Shown: one piece after another, positions 54,943 through 62,633 of the stretch | Layout of the letters: each line of letters begins with the position of its first letter | Numbering within the stretch: position 1 is the stretch's first letter | Source of the DNA: Paraburkholderia sp. PGU19 | GTDB taxonomy: Bacteria > Pseudomonadota > Gammaproteobacteria > Burkholderiales > Burkholderiaceae | DNA length: 64,000 nt | Direction of reading: 5' to 3' | Assembly (NCBI RefSeq): GCF_013426915.1 | Contig: NZ_AP023181.1 | Span: forward strand, 1,674,001-1,738,000 | Notes under the pieces: generated by a model | Seen by the model: only the letters and a program-made list of their open reading frames with translations | The model's database searches: none | Told to the model about the DNA's origin: nothing | Program-made: the position numbers and the translations under genes

Positions 54943-56148
54943 ATGTCGCAGAAGATCCTGATTGTGGGTGCTGGCTTTGCCGGCGTGTGGGGCGCGCTAG
55001 GCGCAGCTCGCGTGCTCGATGGCGCAGGCGTTAGAAGCAGCGACGTTGAAATCACGTTGATTTCGCCGAAGCCCGAACTGCAGATCCGCCCGCGGATGTA
55101 TGAGGCCGAGCCGCAGAAGATGGTTGCGCCGCTGCCGCCGCTGCTCGATGCCATTGGTGTGAACTATGTCGAAGGCAGCGTCGACGACATTTCGGTTCAG
55201 GACAGGACGGTGAGCGTCGTGTCGGCCAACGGGCAAAAGCGCTCGCTCGCGTATGACCGCCTGCTGCTGACGAGCGGCAGCAAACTCAGCCGGCCGCCGG
55301 TTCCGGGTCTGGAGCATGCATTCTCGGTGGACTGTATCGAGGACGCAGTGGAACTCGACAACCATCTCGACAAGCTGGCGAAGCTGCCTGCTTCACCCGC
55401 TCGCAATACGGTGGCTGTGGTTGGCTGCGGATTCACGGGCATCGAAGTCGCAACGGAACTGCCGAAGCGGCTGCGCGAGAAGTTCGGCGCGGACGCGGCG
55501 GTTCGCGTCGTGGTGATCGGCACGCAAGATGCAATCGGTCCGGATCTCGGACCGAATCCGCGTCCGTTCGTCGCCGAAGCGTTTGAATCGCTCGGCGTCG
55601 AGGCGGTGCTGGGATCGGGCGTGGTGTCCGTCGATGCAGGTGGCGTTCGCACGGCGTCGGGCCAACGCATCGAAGCGAGCACGGTGATCTGGGCGGGCGG
55701 CATGCGCGCGAGCCCGCTGGCCGCGCAGGTGTCGTCGAATCTCGACCCGCTCGGACGCGTCGAAGTCGCGCCGGACTTGCGCGTGCCCGAAGCGCCCAAC
55801 GTTTTCGTCGCGGGCGATGTGGCGAAAGCGTTGACCGACGATGACGGCCGCTACGCGCTGATGTCGTGTCAGCACGCGATCGTGATGGGCCAATTCGGCG
55901 GACACAACGTCGCTGCGGATTTGCTCGGCGATCCGACGCTGACGTATCGACAGCCGTTCTACGCGACGTGCGTCGATCTCGGCGAATGGGGCGCGGTGTA
56001 TTCGGAAGGCTGGGATCGACAGATCAAGCTGACGCACGCCGAAGGGAAAGCGCGCAAGCAGATGATCAACACGCAGTGGATCTATCCGCCGGCGCCGAAT
56101 CGCGCAGACGCATTGGCAGCGGGTAATCCGGAAGCGTCTTTCGGCTAA
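54943..56148 (+). CDS. NAD(P)/FAD-dependent oxidoreductase, NDH-2-like
   Basis: 401 residues. FAD motif ILIVGAGFAGVWGALGAARVL at 5-25; NADH motif VAVVGCGFTGIEVATELPKRL near 165; second FAD motif NVFVAGDVAKAL near 290. The layout is that of type-II NADH dehydrogenases and related flavoproteins, but the C-terminal membrane-anchor region of true NDH-2 is reduced (chain ends ALAAGNPEASFG), so a soluble or peripheral enzyme is likely. Electron acceptor unknown. Monocistronic with a 251-bp leader region. Confidence 0.87.
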   Translation: MSQKILIVGAGFAGVWGALGAARVLDGAGVRSSDVEITLISPKPELQIRPRMYEAEPQKMVAPLPPLLDAIGVNYVEGSVDDISVQDRTVSVVSANGQKRSLAYDRLLLTSGSKLSRPPVPGLEHAFSVDCIEDAVELDNHLDKLAKLPASPARNTVAVVGCGFTGIEVATELPKRLREKFGADAAVRVVVIGTQDAIGPDLGPNPRPFVAEAFESLGVEAVLGSGVVSVDAGGVRTASGQRIEASTVIWAGGMRASPLAAQVSSNLDPLGRVEVAPDLRVPEAPNVFVAGDVAKALTDDDGRYALMSCQHAIVMGQFGGHNVAADLLGDPTLTYRQPFYATCVDLGEWGAVYSEGWDRQIKLTHAEGKARKQMINTQWIYPPAPNRADALAAGNPEASFG

Positions 56149-56466
56149 GCCGTTAGCGCCGCCCGAGCCGTAGTGGCGAGGGCGGCGAACGCATGTTGCA
56201 CGCAGCGCGAGACAGTGCAGCACGCGACTACATTGCGGAACAACTTGCCCTCTGCGTATAGCACAATTCATTTCCTTTCCTTGTCGATAAGACTACTGAA
56301 GTAGTCGAATCGTTTCGGGTCAATTCGACGTCGCGTGTTGTCAACTCGCTGAAAACAAAGCGTTCTTATGCTGGCCCGATCCTTGTTATATGAAGTGGGT
56401 CGTGACAGCCTGCGCTATGGCCCAACGACAAGAAGAACTTAATCGACAAATGAAAAGGAAAGAACC
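56149..56466. other. 318-bp intergenic region upstream of the SDR gene
   Basis: No coding signal. Holds a 16-bp palindrome at 56291-56306 and AT-rich sequence at 56350-56400 that may contain the promoter. AAGGAAAG directly before 56467 is the ribosome site. Confidence 0.6.
56291..56306. promoter_or_regulatory. Perfect palindrome, probable operator
   Basis: GACTACT-GA-AGTAGTC, 7-bp half-sites with a 2-bp centre, 160 bp upstream of the SDR gene. Size fits a dimeric repressor; the cognate regulator is not obvious. Confidence 0.5.
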
Positions 56467-57210
56467 ATGTTTGAAGGATTTGAGAATTGCCTTGCTGTCG
56501 TGACGGGTGCAAGTTCCGGTATTGGTCTTGCGACGGTTGATCGTCTGCTGGCGAGCGGGGCGCGCGTGCTGGCGATGAGTCGCACGATGGGTGAACTGGA
56601 TTCGTTGCAGTCCAGATATGGTGACACGCTCAAATGGATGAAAGGGGATGTCACGCAAAGCGGCGATCTCCTGGCGCTTTCTGAACGGGCCCATCAGATG
56701 GGCCCTGTCGACTTCCTGGTACCCAATGCGGGTATTGCTGAACTGGCCAATGGCCTGGAAGTACCCGCATTCGAGCGGCAATGGGCCGTGAACGGCGCTG
56801 GTGCGCTGAAAACGTTGTCGATCATGAGAGAGCAGTTGGGAAAGTCTGCATCGGTCGTTTTCATCGGGACGTTTCTGTCACAGGTCACGTTTCCGGGACT
56901 CGCCGCATATATCGCCTCGAAGACCGCGCTTAAAGCGCACGCAAGGACACTCGCAGTCGAACTCGCAAACGTCGGCATTAGAATTAATATCGTATCGCCC
57001 GGTCCAACCGCGACCGCAATCTGGTCCAGCCTGGGATTGCCGCAGGAGCAGTTTTCCGCGGTTGCGGAGCGCGTCAATCAGCGTTTGCTTCCCGGTCGCT
57101 TCCTCGAGCCCGCCGCCATTGCGGATGCGATCATGTTCCTGCTTTCGTCCGCGTCGCGCGGTATCTATGGCCAGGATCTGATCGTCGATAACGGATATAC
57201 GCTGCAGTAA
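56467..57210 (+). CDS. Short-chain dehydrogenase/reductase
   Basis: 247 residues of a classical SDR: cofactor motif TGASSGIGLATV at 14-25, NAG-type motif VPNAGIAEL at about 87, and active-site YIASK near 160. The catalytic Ser is displaced: the stretch before Tyr reads FIGTFLSQVTFPGLAA, giving Ser in FLS rather than the common SS pair. Ends VDNGYTLQ as in typical SDRs. Substrate unknown; recently duplicated repressor-inducible SDRs of this kind often respond to quinones or aldehydes. Confidence 0.9.
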   Translation: MFEGFENCLAVVTGASSGIGLATVDRLLASGARVLAMSRTMGELDSLQSRYGDTLKWMKGDVTQSGDLLALSERAHQMGPVDFLVPNAGIAELANGLEVPAFERQWAVNGAGALKTLSIMREQLGKSASVVFIGTFLSQVTFPGLAAYIASKTALKAHARTLAVELANVGIRINIVSPGPTATAIWSSLGLPQEQFSAVAERVNQRLLPGRFLEPAAIADAIMFLLSSASRGIYGQDLIVDNGYTLQ

Positions 57211-57240
57211 GCTGACCGGGCGGCTGTATGCAGTTCTAAC

Positions 57241-57477
57241 TTAACGCAGCCGCTCATCACGCAGTTGTGCTTTGGCGTGAATGACCAGCCGCCGGCACTC
57301 GGCTTCCGACTTGCCGATTACCGCTGCGACCTCTCGATAGTCCGCCCCAAAGATCTCGTGCAGCAGAAATGCCGTGCGTGCTTCCGGCGACAGGCGTTCC
57401 AGCAGCATCAGGAATGCGACTGATACGTCGTCGGCGCGTTCGTTCATTTCTTCTGGCATCGCGGGCGGGTCGCTCAT
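57241..57477 (-). CDS. Sigma-70 region-4 fragment (SigJ-like ECF remnant)
   Basis: 78 residues only. FLMLLERLSPEARTAFLLHEIFGADYREVAAVIGKSEAECRRLVIHAKAQL is region 4 of SigJ-type ECF sigma factors, with the ADDVSVAFL stretch that normally precedes it. Region 2 is missing. The frame starts with ATG 1 nt after the stop of the MocR gene, so it could be translated by coupling. Either a truncated pseudogene of a larger sigma factor or a stand-alone HTH protein. Confidence is high for homology, moderate for it being expressed. Confidence 0.7.
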   Translation of the reverse strand: MSDPPAMPEEMNERADDVSVAFLMLLERLSPEARTAFLLHEIFGADYREVAAVIGKSEAECRRLVIHAKAQLRDERLR

Positions 57478-57478
57478 G

Positions 57479-59017
57479 TCATTCCGATTTGCGCAAGACA
57501 GCGGCGACCTGTTGCGCGGCCCTTTCGATTTCCTCCTCGTTGAAAGGCGCGAAACCCATCACCAGACCCGGTTGATGACGATGGCGCTGCGTGTATCTGC
57601 CCAACGGCGCCGCGTCGATGCCCGCTGCTCTCAGCTTTTGGACGGCTGTATGCTCGTCGACCGAATGCAGCCGGCCAATCACGTCGAGCCCCGCAATGGC
57701 CGGCTGAACTTCGATCAGATCTTGCCAATGGTCCTGTGCCGCGCGCTCGAACGCATGCGCGCGGCGCGCATAGATCTTCCGCGTGCGGCGCACGTGCCGG
57801 TCAAAGTGGCCTTCGCCAAGAAAGTCCGCAAGAACGGCTTGCGTCAAACCATTCGCACTTCGCACGGTAAGGGACGCCGCGCGAACGAAAGGCTCGACCA
57901 GACGCGGCGGCAGTACCGCATAGGCGAGCCGCAGCGACGGAAACATCAGCTTGCTGAATGTTCCCGCCAATACGACGTGCTGATCGGCATCGGGAAGACT
58001 TCGCAACGCGGGCAGCGGATGCGAGCGAAAGCAATACTCGCTGTCGTAATCATCTTCGAAAATGATCGTGCCGTTCGCGGCGGCCCAGCGTAGCAGCGCG
58101 GCACGCCGTTCGTTCGACAATGGCACGCCGAGCGGTGCATGACGCGTCGGCGTCACATAGACGAGCGCGGCCGAAGGCGCGTCGCGTATGCCGTCGTGGA
58201 CACGCAGACCGTCGTGATCGACGGGAACATCGACCACGTGCGCGCCGCTTGCGTGCATGATCTGACGCGCGCCCACGTAGCCGGGGTCTTCCATCCATAC
58301 GGTGTCGCCCGGCCCCGTCAACAACCGCATGCAAAGGTCCAGCGCGTGTTGCACGCTACCGATGACGACGATCTGTTCCAGTGGTACCCGGACGCCACGC
58401 GCAATGGCGAGATGGTCGGCTATCGCGGCCCGCAGCGCAGGCAATCCGGCAGGACTCGTGTCATTGAGTGTGAGCAGACGCGAGGGCCGCAATTGCCGCA
58501 CGTGCAACTGTCGCCATAAATCGATGGGAAAAAGACGTATATCGCCGCGATGCGGGAAGAAAGGCTGCGGCAACGCGTTCGTGCCCGAGAGCGGAAACGG
58601 TGGATCGTTTTCCCTGAGCCGCTTGATCCAGGGCGCGTGCGATGCTCGCGAAAAACCTGCATTCGCAGCAGTTGACGGTGCAGATATGGGTTTGGCAGGA
58701 TGACGTTGGTCCGGCAACACCGCGCTGACTCGCGTGCCGCTTCCCGTGCGGGTTACCAGATAACCCTCGGACAACAATTGCTCGTACGCGGCCGCAACCG
58801 TGCCTCTCGCGAGATTGTATTGCTGTGCCAGTGTACGGGTGCCTGGGAGCACGCTGTCGCCGGGCAGGCGGCCACTAATGATCGCCAGCCTCAACGCTTC
58901 GTAGAGCCAACGCTGCAAGCCTTCTTTGGGATCGGGTGTACCCAAAGGCAGGGACCATACGATGGTCGACCTTTCGCGTCTATTCGTACCCGCCAGGGCG
59001 TCACACCGATCGTTCAT
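57479..59017 (-). CDS. MocR/PdxR-type regulator: GntR HTH fused to aminotransferase fold
   Basis: 512 residues. GntR winged helix at about 35-105 (LYEALRLAIISGRLPGDSVLPGTRTLAQQYNLARGTVAAAYEQLLSEGYLVTRTGSGTRV pattern), linker, then aminotransferase fold: IIFEDDYDSEYCF holds the PLP Asp and LAGTFSKLMFPSLRLAYAVLP the PLP Lys. The family includes PdxR, GabR and TauR. Its target is not clear from neighbours: the downstream sigma fragment is 1 nt away and a TetR gene is divergent over 293 bp. Confidence 0.92.
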   Translation of the reverse strand: MNDRCDALAGTNRRERSTIVWSLPLGTPDPKEGLQRWLYEALRLAIISGRLPGDSVLPGTRTLAQQYNLARGTVAAAYEQLLSEGYLVTRTGSGTRVSAVLPDQRHPAKPISAPSTAANAGFSRASHAPWIKRLRENDPPFPLSGTNALPQPFFPHRGDIRLFPIDLWRQLHVRQLRPSRLLTLNDTSPAGLPALRAAIADHLAIARGVRVPLEQIVVIGSVQHALDLCMRLLTGPGDTVWMEDPGYVGARQIMHASGAHVVDVPVDHDGLRVHDGIRDAPSAALVYVTPTRHAPLGVPLSNERRAALLRWAAANGTIIFEDDYDSEYCFRSHPLPALRSLPDADQHVVLAGTFSKLMFPSLRLAYAVLPPRLVEPFVRAASLTVRSANGLTQAVLADFLGEGHFDRHVRRTRKIYARRAHAFERAAQDHWQDLIEVQPAIAGLDVIGRLHSVDEHTAVQKLRAAGIDAAPLGRYTQRHRHQPGLVMGFAPFNEEEIERAAQQVAAVLRKSE

Positions 59018-59310
59018 AACATTTGCAGAGTCTATAGCTGGAGCGTGCGGTAGTAGTGAGATTGCGTGCTACTGACGCTAACGAGTGCGGCAATACGCAA
59101 ATGGGAAATTCATTCCCTTATAGCCAAGACGTTTTATGCGCTGAGTTTGTGACAGCGGGAAACGCGATAGGGAAAGTGGACCAGTTTGCGAATCGAAAAC
59201 CGGCACATTACATGCAAGCACTTTCATCGTACTGTCGTGACATCAATGGGCCGGTTTCGGTTGAAAAATCGTGACCGGCGAATCGCTCTACCGCTTTACA
59301 CACTGTTGCG

Positions 59311-60018
59311 ATGATGAACCTTCGACGCCAGGCTCCAAACGATGCGAACATTAGCGGCATCGTTGCTCCGCAGCCTCGCAAATTGCCGCGCCAGTCACGC
59401 GCAGCGCACACAATCGAAGCCTTGCTCGAGGCTGCCGTGCAGATCGTCACGGCGGATGGACCGCGAGCGCTGACGACGACCCGGGTCGCCAGGCGATCGG
59501 GCTTTGCAGTGGGGACGATTTACCAGTACTTCGCGAATAAGGACGAACTGATGGACGCGATGGTGCGTCGTCACGTCGACCATGTCGTGTGTTTTCTGGC
59601 GATCGCATGTCGCGATGCGCAAGGGGAATGTCTCGAAGAAATGATTGATGCGCTGGCGAATGCCTTCATTGCCGCGAATGCCGAACGTCCGCGTGAAGTT
59701 CATGCGATTCATGCCGTCTGGGCAAAGATCGGAAAAGCCGCACTGCTCCATGAAGGTTCTGCGCGCCTGCACCAAGCGACGCTCGACATGATCTCAAGCG
59801 TCAATGAGATGCAAGCGGCACGGCAGGAAACGATCAGTCATGCACTGGCTTCCATTCTGATCGGCATGCTCCTCGTACTTTTCGAACGTGGCATGGACGA
59901 AGCATTGATGGCCGTCATGAGGGAGCAACTTTCGAGGGTCCCTATCGCGGAAGCGATTGACGGCCACGATAGATTGACTAACTACTCAACGCCTCACGTC
60001 GCCAATGTTGTGACATGA
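59311..60018 (+). CDS. TetR/AcrR-family transcriptional regulator
   Basis: 235 residues. HTH in residues 25-85 (AAHTIEALLEAAVQIVTADGPRALTTTRVARRSGFAVGTIYQYFANKDELMDAMV pattern), helical ligand domain after it. An in-frame ATG at 59314 is the second residue. The 3' end overlaps the convergent EamA gene by 41 bp. Target unknown; possible are the EamA exporter or the divergent MocR gene. Confidence 0.92.
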   Translation: MMNLRRQAPNDANISGIVAPQPRKLPRQSRAAHTIEALLEAAVQIVTADGPRALTTTRVARRSGFAVGTIYQYFANKDELMDAMVRRHVDHVVCFLAIACRDAQGECLEEMIDALANAFIAANAERPREVHAIHAVWAKIGKAALLHEGSARLHQATLDMISSVNEMQAARQETISHALASILIGMLLVLFERGMDEALMAVMREQLSRVPIAEAIDGHDRLTNYSTPHVANVVT

Positions 60019-60832
60019 ATATCCCGCATACGCTCATCAGCATCGAAATGGCCAACGTCATCCAGTCGATCACGGCTGCCGGATCGGCGATCCGCAGTAT
60101 GACCAGAGAAAGTGGCGGGCACAGATACGATATCGAACCGAGAAGCCCCAGATCGCAGAATCTGGATGCGTGATTCCACGCGACAAACGCTATTCCCAGC
60201 GGTCCCACGCCGATTGCCGCGATCCACGCAACATCGCGAGCGGACAGGTCGACTGACGGACCGGCCACGGCGTGCACGGCAAGCGCAGCGAGGCCGCTTG
60301 CAGCGCAGAACCCGCCGACGGCCCACGCGCTGTGTGCTTCGAACCTTGGTATGAGGAACGTATAACCCGCCCAGATGAGAGCGGCCGCAGCGGCGAAACC
60401 ATATCCGATTGAATTGCGCGCTTCGAATGTGCCATTCGTCATGGGTTGCAGCACGAGCACCGCACATCCGCTGAAGCCGATCGCGCAGCAAGTCAGTTCG
60501 GCAAAGCATCCTCGCTTGCGTCCGCTGCAGACACTCGACATGAGGACGAGCAGAAACGGCCACGTGTAATTGATCAGGTTGGCAACGGGAACCGATCCAT
60601 ACGTGAATGATTTCAGCAAGCAAAAGTGATAGAGGAAAAGACAGCCGGACCCGAAGATAAACGTGGACCATCTGACCTTCCACGCGCTGATATGTCGGAG
60701 TGTGACGAGACTTCCGGCCACCAGTGCGAGCCCCGTGACCAGCAACGGAGGAAGATGCCGCAGTGGCATGCTCAGTGTTGCAAACGCAGACCAGAGAATG
60801 ATCGCAGTGAACGCGGCAATATAAGGTCTCAT
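59978..60832 (-). CDS. EamA/DMT-family exporter
   Basis: 284 residues with ten predicted membrane spans in two EamA repeats. SFTYGSVPVANLINYTWPFLLVLMSSV in the first half is typical of the aromatic amino acid exporter YddG/PecM group. The gene begins at an ATGA overlap with the upstream LysR gene, so they are cotranscribed, and it ends inside tetR. Cargo is probably an amino acid or drug. Confidence 0.88.
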   Translation of the reverse strand: MRPYIAAFTAIILWSAFATLSMPLRHLPPLLVTGLALVAGSLVTLRHISAWKVRWSTFIFGSGCLFLYHFCLLKSFTYGSVPVANLINYTWPFLLVLMSSVCSGRKRGCFAELTCCAIGFSGCAVLVLQPMTNGTFEARNSIGYGFAAAAALIWAGYTFLIPRFEAHSAWAVGGFCAASGLAALAVHAVAGPSVDLSARDVAWIAAIGVGPLGIAFVAWNHASRFCDLGLLGSISYLCPPLSLVILRIADPAAVIDWMTLAISMLMSVCGIFMSQHWRREALSS

Positions 60833-61851
60833 TGTGCGCTCCTGCGCGACGTGCTCGTCACAATGTCATCCACCGCGCACTGAAGGTTCAGCATTCTTAT
60901 CTGCTCGAGCATGAAGTCGATAAAGAGCCGCATCCGGGAAGGCATGTGCTGCTTGCTGAGATAGCACAGAAAATGGCTTCGATCGTCCGGTGCATATTGG
61001 TTCATGCAGGCGATCAGTCTGCCCGTCGCAATGTGATCGCAGGCCTGATAGCCGGCCACCTGCGCAATGCCATGGCCATCCAGGACTGCATTGAGCACGA
61101 GATCCGCGTCGTTGAAGGTCAGATGGGCGGTCGGCGCGTGTTTGATCAGATCGCCGGCCACCTTGAATTCCCATTCGTAGATTCTGCCGGACGAGAAACG
61201 GAAATTGATAGCGCGATGCCGTGGCAGATCCTGGATTTCCATCGGCAATCCGTTCTCCAGTACATACTCAGGAGAAGCGCAGAGAAGCATGTGCATGGGA
61301 ATGATGCGGCGGGCAATGATCTGGCTGTCGTCCACGCGGCCGTTCCTGAATGCGATGTCGATACCGTCGCTCGTAAAGTTGGCCGGGCTATCGCACAGCA
61401 TAAGGTCGATCGATACCTCCGGATACAAGCTCCGAAATCGGCTCAACAGCGGCGCGACGACTTTTCTTCCGAACCCTACAGTCGAACTGATCCGCAATAG
61501 GCCACGCGGCGGCCCGCCGCGCAGATCTCGCATTCGCTCGATCGCGTTCAGGATGCCGTCGATACCGGGCTTGCACGATTCGTAAAAGATCTCTCCTTCA
61601 GCCGTTAGTCCGACGCTGCGTGTGGTGCGTGAAAAGAGCTTGGTTCCGAGTTGCTGTTCCAGTTTCTGTATGTTCCGGCTTACGGATGATCGTCCAATGC
61701 CGAGACGATCTCCCGCCTTGGCGAAACTTTCTTCCTTCGCAACGGCGATGAAGGTCATGACGGCCGCGTAGCTCGTGGTGAAGCCTGCTGACAGCGTGTC
61801 CATAACCTCTTCCGGTGGCGAGCCTGAGTGATTGCGCATGGTCGATTCCAT
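60829..61851 (-). CDS. LysR-family transcriptional regulator
   Basis: 340 residues; the LysR HTH starts near residue 28 (SYAAVMTFIAVAKEESFAKAGDRLGIGRSSVSRNIQKLEQQLGTKLFSR pattern), so the first 16-27 residues are an extension and ATG at residue 17 may be the true start. Effector domain of the CrgA/DsdC-like group. Its stop overlaps the EamA start by 4 nt. Divergent from an NTF2-like gene over 174 bp containing tandem CGCTAACA motifs. Confidence 0.9.
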   Translation of the reverse strand: MESTMRNHSGSPPEEVMDTLSAGFTTSYAAVMTFIAVAKEESFAKAGDRLGIGRSSVSRNIQKLEQQLGTKLFSRTTRSVGLTAEGEIFYESCKPGIDGILNAIERMRDLRGGPPRGLLRISSTVGFGRKVVAPLLSRFRSLYPEVSIDLMLCDSPANFTSDGIDIAFRNGRVDDSQIIARRIIPMHMLLCASPEYVLENGLPMEIQDLPRHRAINFRFSSGRIYEWEFKVAGDLIKHAPTAHLTFNDADLVLNAVLDGHGIAQVAGYQACDHIATGRLIACMNQYAPDDRSHFLCYLSKQHMPSRMRLFIDFMLEQIRMLNLQCAVDDIVTSTSRRSAQ

Positions 61852-62025
61852 GAAGACGTTTTCCTCGCGAAGTCGATTCGACGCTGGTTTATAGTTGATT
61901 AAGCAGCGCTAGAGGCAAAACACTATGGACTTATCGCAAGCGCTAACAGCCGCTAACAACAAATAGCAGACAAAAGCGGCGGGATCGACGAACATTTGCG
62001 CACATTGATCCCTCAAGGAAATGGG

Positions 62026-62451
62026 ATGCGTGATCGGGCAAACCGAATACGGAAGACCGCACAACAAGACGCGCAAGTGATTGCTTCATTTCTGCTGGCG
62101 CTCAATAACGCGGATGCCAGCGCGATGGCGGCGCTCTTCAGAGACGATGCGCTCGTCAACGATCAGCTTCGTGATTTTTGGGGACGCCCCGAAATTGAAG
62201 CGTGGATCGCGCGAGAAGTCATTGTCGACAATCTGAGAATCGAAGTTCTGCAGATGTCTCAGCACTATCGCGTGACGACGGTGGTTGGCGCCGTAACAGG
62301 TACATTCGACGCAAGAGGATTGCCGAATCCGCTGATCGTCAATCTTCACTTTTCGCTATTCAATGGAAAAATCGCACGACTCTTCATACTGCTCAACCGT
62401 CAGGTCGATACATTTCCCGACGTGCGAAGTCGTACCCTTAAAGCGATATAG
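62026..62451 (+). CDS. NTF2-like (SnoaL/DUF4440-type) protein
   Basis: 141 residues from the ATG at 62026 with AAGGA 7 nt upstream; the frame runs back to 61996. Cone-shaped NTF2 fold inferred from QVIASFLLALNNADASAMAALFRDDALVND at the N-terminus and NLHFSLFNGKIARLFILLNR near the C-terminus. Role unknown; such proteins bind small ligands or act as isomerases. Divergent from a LysR gene, its probable regulator. Confidence 0.8.
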   Translation: MRDRANRIRKTAQQDAQVIASFLLALNNADASAMAALFRDDALVNDQLRDFWGRPEIEAWIAREVIVDNLRIEVLQMSQHYRVTTVVGAVTGTFDARGLPNPLIVNLHFSLFNGKIARLFILLNRQVDTFPDVRSRTLKAI

Positions 62452-62482
62452 CGCGTACGGAATCGGGCCGCTTACGGGTCCA

Positions 62483-62499
62483 TGAAACTCAAAGTTTCA
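62483..62499. promoter_or_regulatory. Perfect inverted repeat between NTF2-like and winged-helix genes
   Basis: TGAAACT-CAA-AGTTTCA, 7-bp arms, 31 nt past the NTF2 stop and followed by a T-rich stretch. Could be a weak terminator or an operator for the next gene. Confidence 0.45.
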
Positions 62500-62633
62500 G
62501 TTTCTCTTGTTTAGTGGTTTGAAGGATTCGGTTTCGTGACTCGCTCAGATAGAATCGGTGCAGACCATGACTTCCAGCGAGACGATACTTGTTTTCCAGC
62601 TTATCGAAATTTGGAACGACGGCATCGCATTCA

